This document shows positions 10,066-20,600 of a stretch of 64,000 nt of DNA, piece by piece (the stretch's first letter is position 1; every line of letters begins with the position of its first letter). Origin of the DNA: Rhizophagus clarus (taxonomy: Eukaryota > Glomeromycota > Glomeromycetes > Glomerales > Glomeraceae). The position numbers and the translations under genes are program-made. Location: the NCBI GenBank assembly GCA_015698045.1, contig BLAL01000229.1:1-64000 (forward strand). Reading direction: 5' to 3'. The notes beneath the pieces are model-generated. The model was given only the letters and a program-made list of their open reading frames with translations, ran no database searches and was not told the DNA's origin.

Positions 10066-11768
10066 ATGGCAGAAGTTACAGAAGTTAATTGTAAGTACCT
10101 CTTAGGTATATGTTATTCATGCCAAAAATGTTTATATTGTTTTGAATTTCCACAACAAAATCCATATAAATATAATAAAAATAAGCAACCAACAAGAACT
10201 AAATATCCAAAATGCGGGCAATAAATTTATCAGCGTTCTTTTACTCCAGACTTATCATTTCCAACAGCAAATAAATATTTATTTGATACTAATATCAAGT
10301 TTGGCTATAATAGTAACTTTGAAAAACCATTTTCTTATACCTTTTGTAGCACTTGTAATAGTCAAATCCAGCGATATAGAAGTGCTGATAAAAAAGCACA
10401 ACAAATTCAAAAAAAGAAAATGATGATAATATAATTGCTTTAGATAGTTCATCAAACGAAAAAGAAGTTGTTAATGTTAATGAAAAGAAAAAAGATCCAT
10501 CAAATGAAAGAGAGGTTGATTATGTTAATAAAGAAGATTAAATATTCTCTTTGATGAGTAGTGACTATTCTGAAGAGAAAAATGGTGATTATGATGTAGA
10601 GGAAGAAGAAGATAGTGATCTTGAAGAAATAAAAGCGCAAATTATTGTTAAAAGTAAAAATATAAAAGATCTTATGGCAAAAACTTTGAGTATTGAACCT
10701 GTCAATTATAATAATAAGTTTATAGAGAAAATAAATTTAGTTGTTCAAATGACTTTGAGGAAAAAAGTCATGTCAAAGGATTATATGATTTCATATAAAG
10801 CAGTAAATGCATGCGGACCATCAAATGAACTTGAAAATAAATTGGATTTTCAAGAATTTATTAGTGAGTATAAAAGAGTGATTTTAGCTGCTAAAAAAAT
10901 GTCAATTATAGTAGTTGTGAGAGATAATAAAACAAAAAAAAAAAAATCACACAGAAAGGTAAAATTTTTTTATTATAGTAAATTTATTTTGTAATAGATA
11001 AATTTTAACATTTTACTTTTTTTAGAGTTCAGATGAAAGTGAATTTTCTTCAACTGAAAAATTACAATGTATAAAAAAAAAAAATCACGTATTATTCGTG
11101 AAGAGGATTTATCAAAAGAAGAAAGGACCCAATCTAAAGTTATTTCTACTTTATGTGAAATGTATAAATGTAATATACATGCAACACCATGTTTTGTTCA
11201 AGAAAATCGCCATTTGCGACTCAATCCTGCAAGACTACAACTTTGGGCTCGTGAAATAGTAAGATTTTCAACAGAAATAATTTTGTTTTGCATAATAAAA
11301 ATAAAAATCTTTTATTATTTTTATTAGATAAACAAAAGAACTACCTATGAAGTACCTCCTTCTTATCCAACATTTGATGTCAAATCAAGTATATCCGTCA
11401 ATAAGAATAATTTGGCAATGCAAACACAAGTTAGTCATGCACCTACTACTCCTGTTCCTATCATTATTCAATTACCATCCCAATTTTATCAACATTCTAC
11501 TTTTCAAGAACAATCAACAACGCATAATTCTAATAATTCAAATGCTAATTTAGCATCACCAAATTCATTACCTTCAATTGGAGAATTTCTCAATAGTCTA
11601 GATCACAAACATAATTGCAATGTGTATTCTAATTTTGACAATATTTTTCTTGAAGAAGAAATTACTGTAAATATAATCAAAGAATTGTCAGATGAGCAAT
11701 TGCAATGACTAGGAGTAGTAAAGATTGGATGGCAGAAAAATATCAAACAAGCAGCTCAAAGATTTTAA
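10066..11768 (+). pseudogene. Zinc-ribbon/SAM-domain passenger gene, decayed
   Basis: From ATG 10066 the frame encodes a cysteine cluster (GICYSCQKCLYC and later KYPKCG, FCSTC), which looks like a zinc-binding fold. An acidic, lysine-rich middle and a conserved helical block follow. The last exon (from 11328) ends in a region like a sterile alpha motif (PSIGEFLNSLD ... ELSDEQLQ, stop, LGVVKIGW). Introns with good signals are at 10959-11025 and 11259-11327. Lesions are TAA at 10222, a frame change in an A-run near 10415, TAA at 10539, a frame change in the A-run at 11074-11084 and TGA at 11706. Two lesions are in A homopolymers and could be sequencing errors; the three stops are not. SAM assignment is by pattern recognition only. 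Confidence 0.6.
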
Positions 11769-11863
11769 AATTTTTTCTTATATGTAGTTGAATATATCTT
11801 TTATTTTTTTCTAATAAATCTAATAAATTGACTTTTAAATAAATTTCTAATAAAATTAGTATT

Positions 11864-12963
11864 TTAAACATAAATTGATGCTTCAAAAAATGTTTGTGTC
11901 ATTTGAGGTGTAATTTGACTACATGCAATTAATAATGCATATATAGGATCATTATAAGCTTTCATAAAATCACGATTATGTCTAATCCATGATTTGATGA
12001 TTGAAAATGCAGTTTTAATTGGATTAAAATCTGGAGAATAAGGTGGAAAAAAGACAACATGATATCCTAATCCCTTTAATAAAGCCACTAATTCATTATC
12101 ATGATGAATTCTAGCATTATCCATTACAATAACACTATTGTCTTCTGGATATGGATTCATTATTAGCACCTAAAAAAAATAATGATCTTGTCAATTGTAT
12201 AAACAAATAAAATAAAAATTCATGTTGTTGCTTACCACTTGATCAAGAACAAAGTTAACAAATTTCTTTTTATTACATGATCCTTCAAATATATCAATAG
12301 CAACAAATCCATCTAGTGTAAGAGCAGGCAGAATGGTATATCGTTTCCCTCTTACAAAAACCACTTTTTTTTGAGCAGGAGTATTTCTAAGTGAATATCT
12401 ATATAGTCGGGAGAGACTTCTTTCATCTTTAGCACTTTCATCAATAAAAATAAGTTGATTTTGAGTATAATGCTCACCAATTATAGCTAAATAATATGCA
12501 CGTATGATTTCATTTCTTTCTAATGCTGCTTTTTGTAACTACATAGCAAAAAAAACTTTTAGTAATTTTATTACATCAATTATTTATAATAAATATCAAA
12601 TAATATATTTACCTTTTTTCTAGTAATTCCTAAATACTGAAGTGACCACCAAAGTGCTGCAATAGACGCTCTTTTCCCTGTTAGAGATTCCATTTCATAT
12701 ACTAACTCATCTAAATACCAGTCTACTTTTTCGCTAATAAGATTTCTAAGTATAATCATATCTCTTCTGTTAAAGAGCTTTCTTTGTTCAGGAACATCTC
12801 TAAAAGGATTTATAACACAAGCCCAGCGGTTATATCTCTTTTTTATTTTATTTACAACGCCCTTACTCATATGCAATGTATTGGCAATTTCTACAGTTGA
12901 CAAACCATCGATATAAAGATAAATAATGCGCCAATATAAGTCTTCACTAAATTCTTTAGGCAT
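11864..12963 (-). CDS. Tc1/mariner DDE transposase, DD34K
   Basis: Exons 12963-12613, 12538-12236 and 12169-11864 join in phase 0 into a 319-residue ORF without a stop. The N-terminus (FSEDLYWRIIYLYIDGLSTV) is a helix-turn-helix of the kind that binds terminal repeats. The catalytic core follows: IFIDES (first Asp), VIVMDNARIH (second Asp), then PPYSPDFNPIK where the family has NP(I/V)E. The third position is 34 residues after the second Asp, the correct DD34 spacing, but it is Lys (AAA) instead of Glu (GAA). The enzyme is therefore predicted to be inactive despite its open frame. Confidence 0.85.
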
Positions 12964-13246
12964 ACTTGAGTTTACCTATAAAAATAAAAGACTATTTATT
13001 ACAGACTACATTTGTAATTATTCGGAATTTATGGAATCTTTGAAATTAGTTAAGAATCATTTACTTACCAGTCTATAAGCTACTAATGAAAAAACGTGAT
13101 TATGATAACTAAATTATAAAAAAGGTGATACAATAGTGGCTTAGCATGATGTTAATCAAATAATATTTATTATTATATATGTGCACATGTTAGTTTTTTT
13201 TGTAGTCCTGAAGTCAATTTTTTATTTAATTAGCAAATTTAGTGCC

Positions 13247-13276
13247 GATCACACTAATTTGAAAATGGCGATAATC
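13247..13276 (-). repeat. Right terminal inverted repeat
   Basis: Reverse complement of the left repeat with 28 of 30 identities. The dinucleotide TG at positions 16-17 of the left repeat is CA here. Confidence 0.8.
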
Positions 13277-13699
13277 TGATTAATCATTAATCTAAAAAAA
13301 AAATACCACATAATTTTTCATAGATCTATAATAACTAAGTGGATCAACAATAAAAACAATTTATTTATTTGTTCAAGCTTGCTTACAGTTTATAATTCAA
13401 AAATTTAAAAAATAAAAAAAATTGATTTTATCAGTTATGCTGTTATGATAAATTGATCATATGACTTATTGATCATTTACTGATGACTGATCAATAATCT
13501 TTTTTTTGAATAATTTAAAAAAATTTTTTCATAACTGAATAGTTAAAAAAAAAAATTTAATTAATTATATTAGTTTTATAAATCAAATTATTTATAAATA
13601 TTTTTTTTTGTCTTCTTTAACTGCTGATAAGTAAGTACAGGGATCATGTTTTTATTTTTGAAATGTTGCTAATGTTCCTTTTTTTTTTTTTAAAAAAAA
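13277..13699. other. AT-rich spacer
   Basis: No gene is visible. TGATCA/TTGATC words repeat around 13440-13500, echoing the left flank of the transposon. Confidence 0.5.
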
Positions 13700-13910
13700 A
13701 CAGCTCTTAGACTTAAAATTCAGACTAGAGCTATTAAATCATAAGTTAAGAGAAGAAGGAATATATTTTTTTGTTTTGAAATAGTATTAACATTTTGTTT
13801 GTTTTTTTTTACTTTAGGAATGGCTTCTGTCAAAATTTGGATTGAATTTAGACTGGAACTTGAACTGAAACTTGGTGATGTAAGTTGGGAAGGAGGGTAT
13901 TAGTTTTTTT
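13700..13910 (+). repeat. Mini-exon units, left of the LINE insertion
   Basis: Two units continue the array type of 8190-9075. One starts after CAG at 13713 (CTCTTAGACTTAAAATTCAG...) and one after TTTAG at about 13819. The second ends at a GTAAGTTGGGAAGG donor-like site. They share AGACT..AATT..AGACT(G/A) motifs with the unit at 15998. Confidence 0.5.
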
Positions 13911-13924
13911 GTTTTTAGAACATT
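13911..13924. repeat. Target-site duplication, left copy
   Basis: GTTTTTAGAACATT, identical to 15955-15968. Confidence 0.8.
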
Positions 13925-15954
13925 TTTTTTTTTTTTTTTTTTTTGGCTTTGGAGCCGCACTCTGTTTTATTATATAAAATAAGGGTGCATTCGCACCACT
14001 AAAATACAATCAACATTACTTCGAGTCTCAAGGACCCGTCTTACCATCAGCCTAGAACATTAACTACTAATATAAAGGTATAAAGGAAACAAAAAAAAAA
14101 GAGAAATTCTAGAAAATAATCTACCCTAAAACAACTAACTAGCTAGGAATACATTTCCCGCCTATGACTAACTATCTGTTTCTAGTGTGCTAGCAACATA
14201 AACTAATGAGCTGTTCTAGCAAGTGCTTGATTTTCACCTTGTTAAGATTACCTGATTGCCTATTGCCAGACTTGCATGATCTCTTGTTCGTATTAGAAGA
14301 AGTTGAACGTCTAGAAGACTTCTGAGAATGCGCAAGATTAAGCGAGTTAGTATTATTTTCCTTATTAGTATTGTTAGATAACTTGCGTGACCCAAGAGGT
14401 GTGCGGTTTGATCCAATAATCACCAGGGAGGGGGGGGGAGTCAGCCTTCTTGAAGGAGGAGGAGTTTGGGCCTGAGACAGTTGTCTTGGGCTGTCGTCTT
14501 AGCGAACGGAAGGATGAAATGGAATGTTTGCACCAAGCTAATTTCGTCTGCTTCCACATTTGATTCTTAGCTAACCTACAGGACAACACTTTTCATGTTG
14601 CGAAGTAGCCGATGAGAATCCTAGTATCATTCTGTTCTTGAACTATTTTGAAGGATTGGAGATTGCTTTCATTGATGAAGGGGCCAGAAGTGCCTTCGGG
14701 GAATAGTGACTCAATCATCATATCCTCAGGGATATTTGTGATTGCTGCCTGGAATTTTTCGCATTGCTTCCGTTTAGAAAGAGACCAGACTGCTGGGAAC
14801 CATCGTACAGGAAGAGAGCTGAGGGAAACCGTCCAGTTACCACCATTGTATGCCTTTAGACAATTATGATTGGGTGTAAGTCTAACCCTTGCTATCTGGT
14901 ATTTCTTTTGCACTCACGTGCTGACAGACACCACTTTTTCCTATTTGTTAAGTTCGCTGAGGAGCTGATAATTCGTCCATTTGGCTGGGATGTCGTATAC
15001 CACCAGATTCAAGGTGAGGTTCTTGTTATTCTCCTCAGGCTGGTAACTGGTGATTATAATGCTGTTGTCTCCTGTACTACTCTTATTTTTGCGTTTTTTC
15101 GTTGTAAGTAAAGTGATTTTATCATCATTTGAATCGCTACGCTTGGTGGAGGCAGATAGCTGTGGCAGAGGTTGCAAGAGTATTGGTTTATAACCATCAA
15201 GGGTAGAATCAGGTGATGCAGTCGAAGAGGCGAGTGAGGCAGCTTCCTGTAGGAATTTATTCTTTTCCGCACGCTTCTTTTGTTTCTTCAGCTTCTTTTT
15301 CTGGTTCTTAGTCAAAACTGGTTTTCAGGAGGTAGTGTTGGTGTCAGATGGAAAAGGAAGTGTATCAGCTATCAAAGACATTGATTGGTGTGATTGATCT
15401 ACTTCCATATTCAAAACTGGTAAATCTGTATGATCGTTGAGCATTTTCGCCTTGCCTTTGTTTGTCAACTGGTCGATTTCTGATTGATGCCTTAATGTTT
15501 GTGCTTCTAGTATTATCTCCACCTCACGTGCAATCTTATCGTAGGTGGGAAAAACGAGTTGGTCAAGAAGGATAGAGAAAGACCAGTAGGCCATAGTGGC
15601 GACGACGGTAGAAGCTATCACTTGTTGCTGGGAAGCTTTAGGCTTGACTGTTGATAAACCTGGGTTTAGTCGAAACTGGGATATTTTGTTGAAAAGCTCA
15701 GCAGCTCCAGGCGTGGTCACCGTTAGGCTTTCGCAAAGCTGAGGGAGTAAAGGTAAAGTAGTTTGAAAAAAATTTACGAGACTTCTTTTGAAAGAGTTTG
15801 CAGTCGCTTCCTTAAGTGTTTTCAGTGTCTCTGCGTCCATATTCGCGAAGACTGGTGGGGTATTATTAGTGGAAAGGTCGCAAAAACGCGAAAAAATAAA
15901 ATATTCTTTTTGCAAAAATTTTGGGCTGAATGATCAGCAGGAAGAAATCTAAGT
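13925..15954 (-). mobile_element. LINE ORF1-only retrotransposon copy, with TSD
   Basis: The insertion is flanked by a 14-bp direct repeat, GTTTTTAGAACATT, at 13911-13924 and 15955-15968. At its left end is a run of about 22 T, the poly(A) tail of a minus-strand element, followed by about 245 bp of 3' untranslated sequence. It contains only a broken ORF1-type gene and no reverse transcriptase or endonuclease. Poly(A) tail and target-site duplication are the hallmarks of target-primed reverse transcription. Lack of RT makes it non-autonomous, or a retrocopied ORF1 transcript. Confidence 0.8.
14190..15840 (-). pseudogene. LINE ORF1-like nucleic-acid-binding protein, broken
   Basis: The likely start is ATG 15840 (MDAETLKTLKEATANSF). 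One frame runs through to about 14440 but is cut by in-frame stops at 15325-15327 (TGA), 14941-14943 (TAG), 14914-14916 (TGA) and 14593-14595 (TGA). A frame change at the G-run near 14430-14438 then leads to the final frame, ending at 14190. A lysine-rich stretch (KKKLKKQKKRAEKNK) precedes a domain resembling the RRM-like part of LINE ORF1 proteins (VVYDIPAKWTNYQLLSELNK ... PVRWFPAVWSLSKRKQCEKF). All four stops can be explained by single C-to-T or G-to-A transitions from Arg or Trp codons. Family assignment is by recognition only. Confidence 0.65.
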
Positions 15955-15968
15955 GTTTTTAGAACATT
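15955..15968. repeat. Target-site duplication, right copy
   Basis: GTTTTTAGAACATT, identical to 13911-13924. It is immediately followed by ACTAACGTTCC, the branch-point-like part of the interrupted mini-exon array, so the insertion landed in an intron-like spacer. Confidence 0.8.
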
Positions 15969-16135
15969 ACTAACGTTCCTTTTTCTTTTTCTTTAGGAAC
16001 AATACTTAGACTCAAAATTCAGACTGAAGCTTTTAGATTGTAAGTTGAGAGGAGAAGGATATTTGTTTTTTTTTTGTTTTGGAATGTTACTTATATTTCT
16101 TTTCAATTTTTTTCTTTAGGAATAATTTCATAAAT
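15969..16135 (+). repeat. Mini-exon units, right of the LINE insertion
   Basis: A segment after TTTAG at 15998 (AACAATACTTAGACTCAAAA...) ends at GTAAGTTGAGAGG. It is closely similar to the unit at 13713, so the two were neighbours before the LINE inserted. Confidence 0.5.
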
Positions 16136-17600
16136 AAAAATAAAAAAAATAAAAATTTGTACTGATTACGAATATTTAATTGATTTGATTGATCTGATTG
16201 ATCTGATTGATCTGATTGAATTGGTCATTAATTTTAGCTAATTAATTAATCAATTAATCATTTAAAATTTAGATTATAACGATTATGGTTTGACTGATTC
16301 AGACTTTTAATGCCAAAATTATTACCGAAATACCAAAATTTGGCTGAAATTATAAGTAGGCTTTAATATAATAATTCTGGCTAAAATAAGAACTTACATA
16401 CAAATTTCCTTTTTTGGAATATTGTATAACTACTGTGTAACTCAATTTTCCAATTTTACTGGAAATCAAAATTTCCTTTTTTTAGAAATTTGTGTAATAT
16501 CATGTGACTTAATGCTGTAATTTTGGCCAAATTTTAATTTTGACCAAAATTATGAAATAGTTTTGACCTTAGTTTTGGCATGGATTTGATTGGCTAAAAC
16601 TTTTCAGAATTTTCTTTTTAGTTTCGGCAGGCAACCTTATCTGATACATTGCAAAAAAATCAAAAAAACTATTTTTTTAAGTGCATATTAAGTGCAATAT
16701 GATATTTTTCAAAAAGTGATTTTTGCATTTATCTCATAATGTATTGGACTAATTTTAAAATTTTTTTGAGAGCTACAAATCATATAAGAGTCATCAAAAT
16801 CCAATTACTGGATTATAAAATAATGCAAAATGAAGTATTTAATTTTTTTTTTCAAATTTTATTATGTATAAAATAATTAACAAAAGTATCATTCTTAGGT
16901 GGATTGGCAATTAACTGGTTATTTACTATAATTCTTTTATTTTCATTATTAATTAAAATGAAGTTTATTAAATCTGTTTTGTTTTTAGTAAATCTATATA
17001 TGTAATCCCTCTTCTATCTCCATTTTATCAGTTTCATTATAGTAAAAAGCATTTTTTTAATTAAAATGCTTTTCCTTAAAAGTTAACTTCATACTACAGA
17101 AATAGTGAATTTATTATATAACTAGATATATTTTGACAGTACATTCCAATGCTGTATATTGCATGTTTTGAAAAATACTCATCTGTTATATAATTTATAT
17201 ATTAAAAATTATATATAAAAAAAATCATATAACAATATAAATCAGTTTTACGTAAATAGAAATTTACAAAATAATGAATATGTCATGATTACTAAAAAAT
17301 TTTCACATGAAACGTATCAGTTGATATAATGAAGTTGAATATTTTTCTTTTAAATTAATAAAAAATATACATATAAAATTACATTTTTTATTATTTATAA
17401 GGTTTGTTAAAAATTATTGCATTGACTTAATTATCTATAAAAATTAACTATTTAACATCGAAAATTGTTTAAAAATATACATATGAAAATTAGATTGATA
17501 ATTTACCCATTAACATGACAAAGTAAATAACAACAAAACCTATTATCAATTAAAACAAGAAAGGTTCTTTATTTTAATTGAATTAATTAAAATTCATCAT
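16136..17600. other. AT-rich spacer and 3' flank of the SNT1-like gene
   Basis: No gene is visible. A short tandem GATTGATCT repeat lies at 16180-16220. The remainder is AT-rich and low in complexity. Confidence 0.6.
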
Positions 17601-20600
17601 CTAGGACGGAGGTTCTATTTTAGGGCATAATATTGGGGATGAAAGCCGGCTGTTGCTCCGTTCTGATGATGATTGTTGTTGATCTCCAGAAAAAGGTCTT
17701 GGAGAATTAGTAAAATTATGTGCATGGCCATGTCCCACTACGCTTTGCACTCCTTGTACTGTACCAGGTATTACTATAGAAGGCCTGGTTTGTAAAATAT
17801 GATTATGATTATAATTTAATTCACCCACGGCTGATGCACCACTTATTGATGATGTTGGGTGTCCGATAATATTGGAGTTCATACCAGGAACTCTATGCAA
17901 CGCTTGTTGATAATGAACTTGTGGTCTAATCTGAGACTGAGGAGTCCGAGTAAATAAATGACTGGGGCGGCTAGCCCCATTAAAAGGTCTATGAATTTGC
18001 CCAACCGTCATTTCATTTGAATTATAATCAGAAGATTGGTGAGTCGGGAAAGAACTTTGTTGTGAATTGTTATGTTGCGATGAACTTGTGGTATGGTGGC
18101 CCGTGTTGACCAATTGTTGGCCAACTAATGTATTATTATTACTTGGTAATCCAAGTAAATATTGTGAAGAATATGAAGAATATACACGAGGTACGGAAAA
18201 ATTGTTGTTCACAAATGTTTGTGTTGTGTTAGATGTAATGTTATGAGAAGGAACCTGAACAGAATTATGAATTCTGTGCTGAATTTGATTTTGATGTGTT
18301 AATTGCTGTTGAACTTGTTGATGTTGTGCCTGTTGGTGTACTTGCTGATTAGATTGCATGTATATATAACCCGGTGGTCGATAACGAGCCTGTTGATTTT
18401 GAGGATTCGACAACATATGTGCATAATGCTGCTGCTGTTGCCGCTGTTGCTGTTCAATTTGCTTCTGCGCCATTTCTCGCGCTGCTATTTGTTGATTCAT
18501 TTGGTTCAGATTCAGATATGGTGCAAATTGCAAGGTTGGATGATTATTTGGTCTAGCAGAAAGATGCAACTCTGGATTTTGTGTCATAAAATGATGTCTG
18601 GATACTGAGGAAATAACATCTTGAACGTTTGCATCACTTGAAATAGTGCCAGTCGTACTATGTTTACGATCATTAACTCTTTCTGAACCAACAACTACTT
18701 CATTTCTGTTGCTTCTCATTTCTGATTGTTCTTCGCTAAACCAAGAGTGATCATTAACGTCCGTCATATTTATATTTGAAGGATTCAGCAAATTTAAAAT
18801 GCTGCTGCTTTTTTGTACAGTTTCTGATGAAGGAGAAGTATTTGAAGATTTGTTCAGAGAACCGGATAACTCAGTTATTTGTGATTGCCTTTCGGTAGTT
18901 ACGTTTATGATATTATTTTCTGGGAAGAAACCACCATTAATAGATAAGACTGTTTTGTCATTTTGTGAATTAATTGGTATATTATGTTGACCTTGTGTGT
19001 TATGTTTGAGATTTTCCAGAGACACATTGCCTCGCGATGTTTGTACATTAGACTTCGTTTGTGATTGTTTTTCTTTTGAACTTTGTATGTCATCACTTGT
19101 ATTAAATGGTCTAGTTTCAACATCATCATTGTTACTTCCTATATTTTGTTTTTCAAAGTGTTTTTCATAATAATTTTTCACTTGAACCTCAGTTTTCGAT
19201 CCGATTTTTTCGGATATTTTCCTGAAATCTTTGCCGAATTCATTTAATGATTGTTCAAATTGGCTAACTTCTCTTTTGTTCCAATAAGATGATATTTTCT
19301 TTTGTGATGTAATACGATCATCATTTGTAATTGAGCTTTTATTTGAAGAAATCTCATTGTCTTTTTCAACAAGAGTTTCGATTTGTTTTGGACGTCCCTT
19401 ACTTTTTGATACCGAAACTGATTCCTGTTGTGTGGAAGAATGTGTATTATCATTAGCATTTCCTTCAAGTGACATTAGGGTAAGACCACGAGCTGCTTCT
19501 TCAACACTATCATCATCATTAATAGAATTTTGCTTCCGAGATGTCTGTGAATCAAATATGACTGGCATATTATCATCATCATCGTTGTTTACACTAGGTG
19601 GGCCATGTAATAGATTACGCTTTTTCTTTACTATTTCGCCCTCTTCTTGTTGATCAGAATCCTTTATGACTTTTTGCTTTCTTCTCGGTTTCGAGGCTCT
19701 GGTTTTTTTAGTAGCAGGTAGTAATACAATTTCCTCAACAGTCTCTTGTATACTAATACTTGGTTCAGAATTATTAACGAATTGTTCTTGCAGTTTTGAT
19801 TCGTTTGATAATATATTTTTATTATTATTATTATGATGTTTCATCAATAAATCCGGTGTTCCTGAAGGAATTTCTTCATTGAAATCTGAATGTTTATGTA
19901 ATTCTTGTTGCTCTATCAAGGGGGGAACCGAATCATAGTGTAATCTTTCAATAGCTTTGTTAGAAATCTCGTTTGCTTCAGAAATTTCGTCAATTCTTGT
20001 CGATCCTTCGTCGATATTTTCTAAAACTTTACTATTATTTATCATACCGGAATCACTAAAATTTATTGGGACAATGTTTTGAGAATTATTGGGTGATACA
20101 TGGTTATTTTTCTTTGCTTTACTATTTAGAGCAATCATACGCTGTCCGCGACCATTTTTTGGGATTAAATCCTTCAAATTTAATTCCTTTTTATTCCGAT
20201 AATAATACATGACACAATCATTGGCAGATTTAATTTTAAGATGTTCTGCAATTTTACCAAATTTCTTTGGAAAAGATTTGAAAAGTTCATAGAAATCTTC
20301 TCGTTCTTGAATTGTCCAATCAGTATTTATATCAACATTAAAATCATAAAAACATTCAGGATCAGACACGCATCTATTATTGTTAATGAATTTTGCTTGT
20401 TGCCTTTCTTTCGGATCTAAAATCATGGGAGGAACATTTGCCCACGTTTGGCATTTACGTTGTTCATCTTGAAGTATTTTCATAACTTCTTCCATTTCAG
20501 CTTCAGATCTGACAACATCACCACGACGTCTTCCTCTGTTTGTTCGAACTGGCCATCTAGCTGCAAAACCAGACGTAGAAGAGTTCCCATCATTATCATC

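Larger units (their letters stand above)
9845..13276. mobile_element. Tc1/mariner-like transposon with passenger gene
   Basis: The element is bounded by 30-bp inverted repeats that match at 28 of 30 positions (9845-9874 and 13247-13276, both reading GATTATCGCC inward). It holds two convergent genes: a plus-strand zinc-ribbon/SAM passenger gene (10066-11768) and a minus-strand DDE transposase (11864-12963), about 95 bp apart. Tc1/mariner elements normally carry only the transposase, so the passenger is unusual. I could not fix the exact TA target duplication. The insertion separates two parts of the mini-exon array. Confidence 0.75.

Noticed and set aside
10142..10423. ORF of 93 codons inside the passenger gene
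   Set aside because: Off-frame from the cysteine-rich reading that starts at ATG 10066. No domain.
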